Source: Candidatus Heimdallarchaeota archaeon (GTDB lineage Archaea; Asgardarchaeota; Heimdallarchaeia; Hodarchaeales; Hodarchaeaceae). Taken from it: a stretch of 64,000 nucleotides of DNA. The stretch spans positions 4,715,414-4,779,413 of the forward strand of contig CP070695.1 in assembly GCA_020353515.1 (NCBI GenBank), in the 5' to 3' direction. The notes below the pieces were generated by a model, which worked only from the letters and a program-made list of their open reading frames with translations, did no database searches and was not told where the DNA came from. The translations under genes and the position numbers were made by a program. How positions within the stretch are numbered: position 1 is the stretch's first letter; each line of letters starts with the position of its first letter. This document shows positions 9,118 through 16,860 of the stretch, one piece after another.

Positions 9118-11259
9118 GTGACAAATATTACTATAAATCGCAGATTAAAGTCACAGAATGAGAATGTATCTAGAATTAATGAATGGATGAATAATTTTAA
9201 AGTCAATTTTAGTTTTAATACCCTACCTGCGGATTTTCATAATTTAGATGAATTCTTGTTGTCATATTTAGCAAGCTCATGGTTAATACACTTTTTTAAT
9301 AATAAAATCAGGATAAAATCATCTACAGCGATTTTTAACAAATTAAAGGATTTAACAGAAAGATATCCACAATCTTGCGATCTCTGGGAATTTATAGATA
9401 CTATTTTTAGCTTCCTTAATGAAAAAATGATATTAGATTCGCTTCTTGGTATGAAAATTCCAGAATTACGTAATTCATTGATCAATGACACTCTTGGAAC
9501 ATTATTACAAAACTGTTTAACTCAGAGTGATCGAAAAAGATTAGCTGCAAATTATACAACTCACAATTCAGCCAAGCTCCTTGTAAATACACTCGACATA
9601 CAAGAAAGTTATTCCTCAATCATTGACCCTTTTTGTGGTTCAGGAAGATTAATCTCAGCCTATTTAATGAGTCGAAATTCTAGAGGTAAATTTCCGCATA
9701 TTAGAATCCATGATTTAATGCCATCAGCAGTTCTAATCGCTTACTGTCGTCTTATTCTCATACTATCAGAGTATGATCAGGATCTTTCTTTCCTACAAGC
9801 ATCAATAGGTGATGCATTTGCTGCATTTTCAAATGAAAGGTATTCTAAAGAGTTTGGAAAATTCGATTTAGTTTTGATTAATCCCCCTTTCACGCGTACA
9901 CATCGGATAAATAAGAATCAAAGAAAAAATTTATTGGCAATTGAAGAACAGTATAGTCAATATTTAAGTGGACAGGTTGGCCTTCACATTTATGCAGTTT
10001 TGTTGGCTGATCTGTTGATGAAAGAAGATGGGGTACTAGGAGCAATTTTGCCTGCTGCTACTATTTCTTCTCAATATTCTAACGGAGTACATGAATTTTT
10101 TCTAAATAATTTTCAACTGAAGACTATAGCTTCCTCTGAGGATGAAAAAGCTTATTCTGAAGACAGTAACCTTCGAGAAATAATCCTTATCGCAAAAAGG
10201 GATAGAAGTAAAAAAGAGGAGGAAATTCAATTTTTACGAATAGACTCGCATGAAAAATCTAGATCGCAGATTTTTTCTACTCAGATAATTTCAAAAGATG
10301 TGCTAGCTAAGGAATGGAATTGGACTATATTTTTGAGGGATCCAGAGCTTCTGAAAATTCGTAATCTTCTTCTCCAATCAGGATTCATTAAAAATGGTAA
10401 GGATCTAGGCTTTGATATTGTACGGGGAGTTGAAATGTATGGTCCAGATTTTTTTTTCATACCAAATCGTAAATGGAAAATTTCTTCTGAAGAAAAGAAT
10501 AAGCTCATCCTAAAGAACAATGGTAACACCATTGAGGTTCCGAAGGAGTTCCTAGTGCGATCATTAAGAAAACCAGGAAAATATAATCAATTTATATCTC
10601 CTAAAGTGTCAGATTTTGCGTTATCCATTCCAACATCAAATATATCTCAAAAATGGATAAAAGACTACTTAGAAGTCTCAGAACAGTTTGCCTCTCCAGC
10701 TAAACGAAAATTTAGACAAGATTGGATTTCTCACATTCACAATCAAATAGAAACAAAAAAGCCTTCAGGACATATATTTTTCATTGATAAATTTGGGATC
10801 TCTTCAACAAGTATAATGAGCCATTTCTTTGAAAAAAAAATAAATTGTTCAAAGAACTTCTATGTTCTCCGAAATTGCACAGCAACGCAAGCAAAACTAC
10901 ATGCAGCTTGGCTAAATTCCACACTTTTCATTATTTTATATCTGTTATCTCGGCGTGAAATTGGAGGATCTTATGGAAGACTTCAAATAATTGATTACTT
11001 GAAGGAACCTCTATTTCTTGATTTCTCTAAATACACAGCAGAGATTAAAGCCCAGATAAACCAACAATTTGATAGAATACGCAGATTTAAACTTCCTCCA
11101 ATTCCTGAACAACTACAATTACCACAAAGAAGAGCTCTTGATAGTACAATCATACAAGGACTAAAGTTACCTAGAATAACAGAAGATTACATACAAACAA
11201 GTATATATCCTCTTTTGAAGAGAATTTTTACAAATTTAGAACGAAGAGACAACACATAA
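9118..11259 (+). CDS. Second N6-adenine DNA methyltransferase of the pair
   Basis: A 713-residue protein with about 150 helical residues ahead of a gamma-class methyltransferase core: AANYTTHNSAKLLVNTLDI, motif I SIIDPFCGSGRLISAYL (about residue 170), and motif IV FDLVLINPPFTRTHR (about 257-271). The C-terminal half probably recognises the DNA target. It differs clearly from the gene before it and is not a simple duplicate. No restriction nuclease was recognised in either protein or nearby. The start is GTG. The pair could be an adapted methylation module, or half of an R-M or defence system whose effector is not recognisable. Confidence 0.75.
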   Translation: MTNITINRRLKSQNENVSRINEWMNNFKVNFSFNTLPADFHNLDEFLLSYLASSWLIHFFNNKIRIKSSTAIFNKLKDLTERYPQSCDLWEFIDTIFSFLNEKMILDSLLGMKIPELRNSLINDTLGTLLQNCLTQSDRKRLAANYTTHNSAKLLVNTLDIQESYSSIIDPFCGSGRLISAYLMSRNSRGKFPHIRIHDLMPSAVLIAYCRLILILSEYDQDLSFLQASIGDAFAAFSNERYSKEFGKFDLVLINPPFTRTHRINKNQRKNLLAIEEQYSQYLSGQVGLHIYAVLLADLLMKEDGVLGAILPAATISSQYSNGVHEFFLNNFQLKTIASSEDEKAYSEDSNLREIILIAKRDRSKKEEEIQFLRIDSHEKSRSQIFSTQIISKDVLAKEWNWTIFLRDPELLKIRNLLLQSGFIKNGKDLGFDIVRGVEMYGPDFFFIPNRKWKISSEEKNKLILKNNGNTIEVPKEFLVRSLRKPGKYNQFISPKVSDFALSIPTSNISQKWIKDYLEVSEQFASPAKRKFRQDWISHIHNQIETKKPSGHIFFIDKFGISSTSIMSHFFEKKINCSKNFYVLRNCTATQAKLHAAWLNSTLFIILYLLSRREIGGSYGRLQIIDYLKEPLFLDFSKYTAEIKAQINQQFDRIRRFKLPPIPEQLQLPQRRALDSTIIQGLKLPRITEDYIQTSIYPLLKRIFTNLERRDNT

Positions 11260-11311
11260 AGACCATTGAAAAAGTAATAGAAAAATGTAGGTCTTTAGTT
11301 TTAAAAAACTA

Positions 11312-12463
11312 TTATTTAGACGATTTCCTCCATTTCCTCTTATAGAAAAGTAGAATTAGAACCCAAAATCCAGAAAAGACATCAAAGACTACTGTATCAT
11401 TTGAAGAAGTAGTTGTAGTTGTTTCAAAGGGGATATTAGTTGTCCCATTATTATGTTCCATCACTACTTTTTGAAGGGCAGCAGACACATTTAGTAAACC
11501 ATAACCAAAAATTGGATCCTTTCCAGTTGTACCTAGGTCGATACTCGTTTCATGAAGTATTGATCTAATTGTTTCAACTGATAGAGTATTATTTAATGAC
11601 AACATTAAAGCTACCGCTCCACACACTAAGGGGGCCGCAAAAGATGTTCCTGATCCAGTCTGAGGTGTCCACTTGTTTGGGTAAATCGAAGAAACATTAA
11701 ACCCAGGTGCACAAATTTCATTTTCTTCTCCAGGAGAGGAAAAAGTTGCTATTTCACGATCTTTAGTTGTTGCGGAAACTGCAATGACTTCTGAATATCT
11801 ACCAGGATAAGTAACATCATCCTGATTATTTCCAGTAACGCTAATTATTGCAATACTTTTGTTATATGCCCGTTTTACAGCTGTGTGAAATGACTCTGGA
11901 GGAACCCCATCAGCCTGAATTGACAACTGAATAATATCAGCCCCATTATTCATTGCATAATCCATTGCTTCAATAAACATATCCCAATCACCTCCACCAA
12001 ATCGATTTTGATTATCAAGAAATCTAAGAGCCATTAATCGGATGTTTGGGGCAATACCCACACTTATATGATTGTCATCATCTGCAGCTATCAATCCAGC
12101 AACAAATGTCCCATGTCTATGACCTGGAGATGGATCATTGTCATCATCACGAAAATCCCAACCAGTAATATCATCCACGTAACCATTCCCATCATCATCT
12201 TTCCCATTTTCAGCGACCTCATCAGAATTTTTCCATGATTGATTTACTAAATCAGGATGTGTGAAGTCAATTCCACTATCAATTACTGCTACAACGATAC
12301 TTGTTCTACCTTGTGTATAATTCCAAGCTTCATCTGTTCCTACATCCACAAGATTCCATTGGATATCAGGATCAAGTGAAGAAAATGTCAATTTAGGGGC
12401 TATTGGGGCTAATATTAACCCATAAATTATAATTAAGACAGGAAATAGATTATGTGTTTTCAG
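11312..12463 (-). CDS. Secreted, membrane-anchored subtilisin-like serine protease
   Basis: Subtilase (S8) catalytic triad: Asp in VAVIDSGIDFTHPD, His in HRHGTFVAGLIAA, Ser in GSGTSFAAPLVCGA. Calcium-type Asp-rich loops (EVAENGKDDDGNGYVDD) are present. The C-terminus has a Thr/Ser-rich linker, a hydrophobic helix and KRKWRKSS, a membrane anchor. No ATG precedes the mature domain. The frame extends upstream from a TTG at 12391 to a CTG at 12463, encoding an excellent signal peptide (KTHNLFPVLIIIYGLILAPI) beginning one base after the HflX stop codon. GGAG lies about ten bases before the CTG. I therefore take CTG as start; the family fold is certain. Confidence 0.85.
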   Translation of the reverse strand: MKTHNLFPVLIIIYGLILAPIAPKLTFSSLDPDIQWNLVDVGTDEAWNYTQGRTSIVVAVIDSGIDFTHPDLVNQSWKNSDEVAENGKDDDGNGYVDDITGWDFRDDDNDPSPGHRHGTFVAGLIAADDDNHISVGIAPNIRLMALRFLDNQNRFGGGDWDMFIEAMDYAMNNGADIIQLSIQADGVPPESFHTAVKRAYNKSIAIISVTGNNQDDVTYPGRYSEVIAVSATTKDREIATFSSPGEENEICAPGFNVSSIYPNKWTPQTGSGTSFAAPLVCGAVALMLSLNNTLSVETIRSILHETSIDLGTTGKDPIFGYGLLNVSAALQKVVMEHNNGTTNIPFETTTTTSSNDTVVFDVFSGFWVLILLFYKRKWRKSSK

Positions 12464-12464
12464 G

Positions 12465-13817
12465 TTAAATTATCTCCATTTTAATCTCAATACCCAAAAG
12501 TTCAGCTCTATGTTTCAAGATTTCGACTCCATATTTGGGTTTTCGCAAGCTAATTACCATTTCCCAGTCATCATTTTCAAATGTTTCATGCTCAACACTA
12601 GTGAAGTCATAACAAAAAGATCTAAATTGATGGCTAGGAGAGTAAGAGCATTTAAATCGCTTTTTTGGTCGAAATTCATCGATTTCATCTATTAAAGGCT
12701 GTACATCATTGATTGCAGCAATGGGAATTATTGGAAACTCTGGAAAATGATTTTTTAAGAGCGTGAGTCGTTCATCTAAGGCTCGATCATCTAATAAGTC
12801 GATTTTATTCAGTATTATAATTCGATAGTTCTGAGGATTTATCTCATTTATTGTTTGAATCGAAATTTGAGCTTTTCGAAGCATAAATTCAGGGGCTTCG
12901 CTCCCATCTACAACGATAAAGAGGATCTCAGCGGCTAAACTTTCTTCTAATGTAGACTTAAATGAATCGATTAGAAAAGTAGGAAGATTTTCGATAAAAC
13001 CTACTGTATCAGTAATGAAGATTTTAAGATCTTCAAGTTGGAAGCTCCTAATTCGTGTATCAAGGGTTTCGAATAAGCGAGAACTCACACTCGATGAATA
13101 AGAATTTGTTATTGAATTCAGGATAGTAGATTTCCCAGCAGAAGTGTATCCAACTATACTTACATACAAACTATCATGATGATGTCGTTTGCGCGAATGA
13201 CGACGTTTTTCGCGTTGCTTACTCAGGATTTGAAGTTTCTTCCTAAGTTGTGACTCTTTTTTTGTCATTCGTGCTTCAAATTCGTTCAGAGGATTTTCTC
13301 CAGTCCCAAAAAAACCCTCACGCTCGGAATGCCACGCGCCCCCTAATCCTAAACTGTGCATCAATCGTAAGCGTTCCCTTGGATGCTCATACTTCAACTG
13401 TGCGAGTTCTATTTGGAGTTTTGATTCCTCAGTCATCGCTCGTTCTGCGAATATCTCCAAAACAAGTTCAAATTTATCTATAACTGAACATTCAAAGAAG
13501 TTCTCCAAGTTTATATGAATTTTCGGGGTAAGATGTGAACCAACTACGATTAGCTCTGTAAAATATTCCGAATCAATGCCTGCTTTAATTTCATTAAGAT
13601 GATGAGGGGAAAAGAAATATTTAGCGTTATTAGGAATTAATTCAAACTCTGTGATAACGCGATAACGAGCGGATAATAATAGATGTCTCATCTCCTCATT
13701 TAGGAATTTTTGACGCTCATCTAGAGAAAGAGGAAGTAATAGTACACACTCTTGTGATACTTGTATTGCACTTTCTGCGTCAGACTGCATAAAACCGTCA
13801 AAAACCATCTGAATCAC
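12465..13817 (-). CDS. hflX: HflX-family GTPase
   Basis: The N-terminal ~200 residues match the HflX nucleotide-binding domain, followed by a basic helix (KKLQILSKQREKRRHSRKRH) and an Era/Obg-type G domain: G1 VGYTSAGKSTILNS, G3 ITDTVGFIENLP, G4 LNKIDLL. HflX proteins bind ribosomes, mainly the large subunit, and can split stalled ribosomes. The protease gene begins one base after its stop, so the two are probably cotranscribed, though no functional link is known. It is divergent from an XRE regulator across a 133 bp region with a perfect inverted repeat. Confidence 0.85.
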   Translation of the reverse strand: MIQMVFDGFMQSDAESAIQVSQECVLLLPLSLDERQKFLNEEMRHLLLSARYRVITEFELIPNNAKYFFSPHHLNEIKAGIDSEYFTELIVVGSHLTPKIHINLENFFECSVIDKFELVLEIFAERAMTEESKLQIELAQLKYEHPRERLRLMHSLGLGGAWHSEREGFFGTGENPLNEFEARMTKKESQLRKKLQILSKQREKRRHSRKRHHHDSLYVSIVGYTSAGKSTILNSITNSYSSSVSSRLFETLDTRIRSFQLEDLKIFITDTVGFIENLPTFLIDSFKSTLEESLAAEILFIVVDGSEAPEFMLRKAQISIQTINEINPQNYRIIILNKIDLLDDRALDERLTLLKNHFPEFPIIPIAAINDVQPLIDEIDEFRPKKRFKCSYSPSHQFRSFCYDFTSVEHETFENDDWEMVISLRKPKYGVEILKHRAELLGIEIKMEII

Positions 13818-13895
13818 AATTAGTTTTAGAGAATATCGGTTTTTTTCATTAATGAATTAATTTTATCGATGAAATATGTTTTTAAATCTCCTATA

Positions 13896-13934
13896 CAATT
13901 GTTAATTGTAGAAAAGAAGTCTGCTTAACAATTG
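13896..13934. promoter_or_regulatory. Perfect 10-bp inverted repeat, likely operator of the XRE gene
   Basis: CAATTGTTAA at 13896-13905 is the exact reverse complement of TTAACAATTG at 13925-13934, with 19 bases between. It ends 16 bases before the ATG of the helix-turn-helix gene at 13951 and lies in the divergent hflX/regulator promoter region. Occupation would cover the probable transcription start of the regulator, so negative autoregulation is the natural reading. A dimer would contact half-sites 29 bp apart, close to three helical turns. Confidence 0.5.
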
Positions 13935-13950
13935 AAAAAATCTGATAATT

Positions 13951-14340
13951 ATGAGTATTCAGAAAAAGAAGCGATTTAAGAAACTTGTTCAGCCTCAAGA
14001 AGTGATTGTCTGGTATATTCTTCCTGCTATTCGTCGTGAGATAACTAACTCTCTTATCGAGGATTATAACTTACCACAGAAAGAAATTGCGAAACGTTTT
14101 GGTCTCACAGAACCAGCAATTAGCCAGTATAAAAAGGGAGCACGTGGAGACATTGAACTTAGTCAAGATATTAAAAATAAAGTGAAACTGGCAGCCCGAA
14201 ACATCGCAGAGGAAGATAGCAGAGCCCCTCGCGAGGTTCAACGAGTATTAAAATATATTCAGGAAGAGGGTTTCCTTTGTGAGTTTCATAAAAAATTTGG
14301 GCTTGTTCATGAGGGCTGTGACATGTGTAAACTCGAATAA
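13951..14340 (+). CDS. Archaeal XRE-type helix-turn-helix regulator
   Basis: The 129-residue protein matches the archaeal family of small XRE-like regulators: QPQEVIVWYILPAIRREI leads into a helix-turn-helix with LPQKEIAKRFGLTEPAISQY (about residues 45-64), followed by a helical region and a C-terminal CEFHKKFGLVHEGCDMC segment whose Cys and His residues could bind metal. Members are widespread in archaea; targets are largely unknown. An inverted repeat lies in its promoter. It precedes the TFB gene in the same direction, 325 bp apart. Confidence 0.8.
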   Translation: MSIQKKKRFKKLVQPQEVIVWYILPAIRREITNSLIEDYNLPQKEIAKRFGLTEPAISQYKKGARGDIELSQDIKNKVKLAARNIAEEDSRAPREVQRVLKYIQEEGFLCEFHKKFGLVHEGCDMCKLE

Positions 14341-14665
14341 CGGATTTTCTTAAAAGCTATCTGCTAAGTATTTTTCAATTTACCGTTTTTTCTTTTTAAA
14401 ACATAATATATCCTCAATAAATGTCTATGGATAATATTTCTTTTTTTTTCCTCATTAATTTTTTGTCTTTGAAGCGGGATTGGGAGTTTAGGCTTAAAGT
14501 TACACATTTTTATATTTTTTACATATTATGTATTTTCTCTTTTAAATACATTCATACTATAGATAGGGTAATAATGTGTTTTTGATATATGATTGTCTAA
14601 ACATTTATAAAGGTGAATTTATCTATGATAGGTGTAATAGCTAATGTGCTCTGGAGAGTTAAATT
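14341..14665. other. Intergenic region before the TFB gene
   Basis: No coding potential was seen. It holds a T-rich tract (about 14430-14450) that may end the XRE transcript and, at its right end, a TATA box for TFB described separately. The middle is featureless AT-rich sequence. Confidence 0.5.
14604..14612 (+). promoter_or_regulatory. TATA box of the TFB gene
   Basis: TTTATAAAG is a good archaeal TATA element, 54 bases before the GTG start. Transcription would begin about 25 bases downstream, leaving a leader of roughly 30 bases that includes GGAG at about 14653. Confidence 0.5.
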
Positions 14666-15640
14666 GTGCTTTGTAACAAATGTAGTGAATGTAGCAGTAG
14701 TTCAATGGTTTATGATGAACCGCGTGGTGAGATCATTTGTGGTGATTGTGGTTTAGTTGCCAATAGTGTGTTTTTTAGCCATGAACCAGAGTGGCGCGCA
14801 TATAACTCTGAGGAAGAAAAAGCAAAAGTTCGTGTTGGTCTTCCCACTTCTGTTTTAAACAATCGCGAAATGAGGACTGTCATTGGAGGGAAAAGGAAGG
14901 ATTCTTATGGTAAAACTCTTGATACCGCTACTCAGGCTAAATTTTCGCGATTATCACAAATGGATGAACGAATCCAAGATAAAACCACTCGTAACCTTAA
15001 AAGTGCATTAATGGAATTAAAAAGGATTAAATCTCATCTAAACCTTTCAGATGATATTTCTGAAACAGCGGTACTTTTGTATAAACTAGCTTTGGAAAAG
15101 GATTTAATAAAAGGTCGTTCAGTCATTGGTATGATTAGTGCAGCTATATACCTCGCCTGTCGAAAGAAAAATTCTGCAATCACCTTAAAAGATACAGCTG
15201 AAAAAGCAAACATTTCTACTAAAGAACTTGGCCGTTGTATCCGCATTTTCCTTCAAAATATTAACATTAACAGTTCAACACCTGATCCTGTGGCCCTAGT
15301 TAATCGATTAGGTGAAAATTTAGGACTTACTATGTATACTCGGAAAGTTGCCATCGATATTCTTATCGAAGCACGAGAAAAACGATTAACTATGGGAAAA
15401 ATACCAATGTCGTTAGCAGCTGCAGCAATTTACATTGCTTCTATTCAAACTGGCGAGAGACGAACTCAACAACAAATTGCTACTCCAGCACGTACAACGC
15501 CTGTAACAATACGAAATCGTTTTAAAGAACTTGCAAAAGGATTAGGATTAAACGAATTTAAAGTTAAACGAGGAGCTGCTGCTAAACCAGTGATTATTCA
15601 AAACCCGACAACTTGGGTTCGTAACAAAAGACAGGACTAA
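14666..15640 (+). CDS. tfb: Transcription initiation factor B
   Basis: The archaeal counterpart of TFIIB, which bridges TBP-bound promoter DNA and RNA polymerase. The N-terminal zinc ribbon (Cys residues in the first 10 positions and CGDCGLV near 25-31) is followed by the B-reader/linker (HEPEWRAYNSEE and VGLPTSVLN) and two cyclin-like repeats starting at about residues 120 and 215. The second repeat has IPMSLAAAAIYIASIQTGER. Start is GTG, giving MLCNKC; GGAG lies about ten bases upstream. Length is normal for the family. Confidence 0.95.
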   Translation: MLCNKCSECSSSSMVYDEPRGEIICGDCGLVANSVFFSHEPEWRAYNSEEEKAKVRVGLPTSVLNNREMRTVIGGKRKDSYGKTLDTATQAKFSRLSQMDERIQDKTTRNLKSALMELKRIKSHLNLSDDISETAVLLYKLALEKDLIKGRSVIGMISAAIYLACRKKNSAITLKDTAEKANISTKELGRCIRIFLQNININSSTPDPVALVNRLGENLGLTMYTRKVAIDILIEAREKRLTMGKIPMSLAAAAIYIASIQTGERRTQQQIATPARTTPVTIRNRFKELAKGLGLNEFKVKRGAAAKPVIIQNPTTWVRNKRQD

Positions 15641-15721
15641 AACCGCTTTCCACAGCTATACCCAAAGCTACTGATATTGATATAGAATGGAGGAAGGAAG
15701 CTTTTCTTCTTTTTAAAAGAG

Positions 15722-16159
15722 TTATTTCTTTTCTAACAAAGTTTGAATGTCAATTATAAAGAATTGAGATTCGTTGATGAATTCTTTAATGTTAATTGCT
15801 AGGAGAGAGCGTAAACTATATTGGCCATGAATTATCTTTAAAGTATCCAATGCTGTTCGTAAGCGGCGAGAAAATTCGAACTGAGATGGTATTAAACCCC
15901 TCTCTTCTAATGAATATATATCGGTAATTCTTTGTTCATAAGCTGCCATTGGTAGGAAAAGACTAGATTCCTCCATGTGGCTTTGAAATGATGTATCACT
16001 TAATCTACCCAGTTTTTCAATTAATGCGTCTGCTGCTACTATCATACTTAGGACAATCAACTTTATTGCAAAGAGCTTATCCAATGTTGACTTCGCATTT
16101 ACGTATGTTCGGATAGAACTATTCAGATACGTATATGAATCATCAAAAACTGATGCCAA
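15722..16159 (-). CDS. Helical protein of unknown function
   Basis: I do not recognise this 145-residue protein. It is predicted almost entirely helical, with a hydrophobic stretch (LFAIKLIVLSMIVAADALIEKL, about residues 29-50) that could be a packed core helix rather than a membrane span. No cysteines or catalytic signature are visible. It is convergent with TFB and lies in the same direction as the UPF0047 gene 164 bp upstream, probably with its own promoter. Confidence 0.55.
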   Translation of the reverse strand: MASVFDDSYTYLNSSIRTYVNAKSTLDKLFAIKLIVLSMIVAADALIEKLGRLSDTSFQSHMEESSLFLPMAAYEQRITDIYSLEERGLIPSQFEFSRRLRTALDTLKIIHGQYSLRSLLAINIKEFINESQFFIIDIQTLLEKK

Positions 16160-16323
16160 AAGACTATTCCAAACCTTTTTGCTTTTTCTAATTCCTAGGA
16201 AGACAAACTAGCTAAATTCACAAACATCTGAAAGTAATCTTGACGATAAATTTCGAGTATAGGAAAAACATCATTTAACTTTTAAGGCTGTTCAAAAGCA
16301 GATTAAAAATTAACTTCTACAAT

Positions 16324-16743
16324 TTATTCCCCAATAATAGTGACATATAATTGTCGTTTTCGTGATTTCACATCCAACTCCATGAAGGCGATTTGTTGCC
16401 AAGTCCCGTGAATGAGACGTCCTTGATTAATCGGAATTGTCAGAGAAGGTCCTAATAAAGATGCTCTAACATGTGAATGACCATTGCCATCATGCCATGT
16501 CTGTTCATGGAAATAGGCTAGAGATTTAGGTGCGATACGCTCTAAGAAGTCTGGTATATCACGAATAAGACCCGGTTCAAACTCGAGAGTTATAATAGCT
16601 CCTGTTGATCCCCCAACAAAAACTGTTACAATCCCTTTGGTTATTTTAGATTGACGAACCAGACGTTCCAACTCAGATGTTATGTCCACAATTTCGGTTT
16701 CATGCGTTTCTTTTAATAGTATCTCGGATTGATAGACCGTCAT
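16324..16743 (-). CDS. UPF0047/YjbQ family protein
   Basis: A 139-residue YjbQ protein. The conserved core is plain: FVGGSTGAIITLEFEPGL, WHDGNGHSHVRASLLGPSLT, and GTWQQIAFMELD near the C-terminus. The HSHVRA histidines and the GTWQ region are the presumed active site. Family members show weak thiamine phosphate synthase activity and can rescue thiamine defects, but the true role is unsettled. It is a single gene here. Confidence 0.9.
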   Translation of the reverse strand: MTVYQSEILLKETHETEIVDITSELERLVRQSKITKGIVTVFVGGSTGAIITLEFEPGLIRDIPDFLERIAPKSLAYFHEQTWHDGNGHSHVRASLLGPSLTIPINQGRLIHGTWQQIAFMELDVKSRKRQLYVTIIGE

Positions 16744-16860
16744 ACATTTTACCTCATTTCTGTTTGATTATTGATAATAATTTATAAATATAAGTCAAAA
16801 TATTTGGAAGAATCTAAATTAATACTCTCTTTTTTTATTTAGGGTCAATTTCTTGAATTT

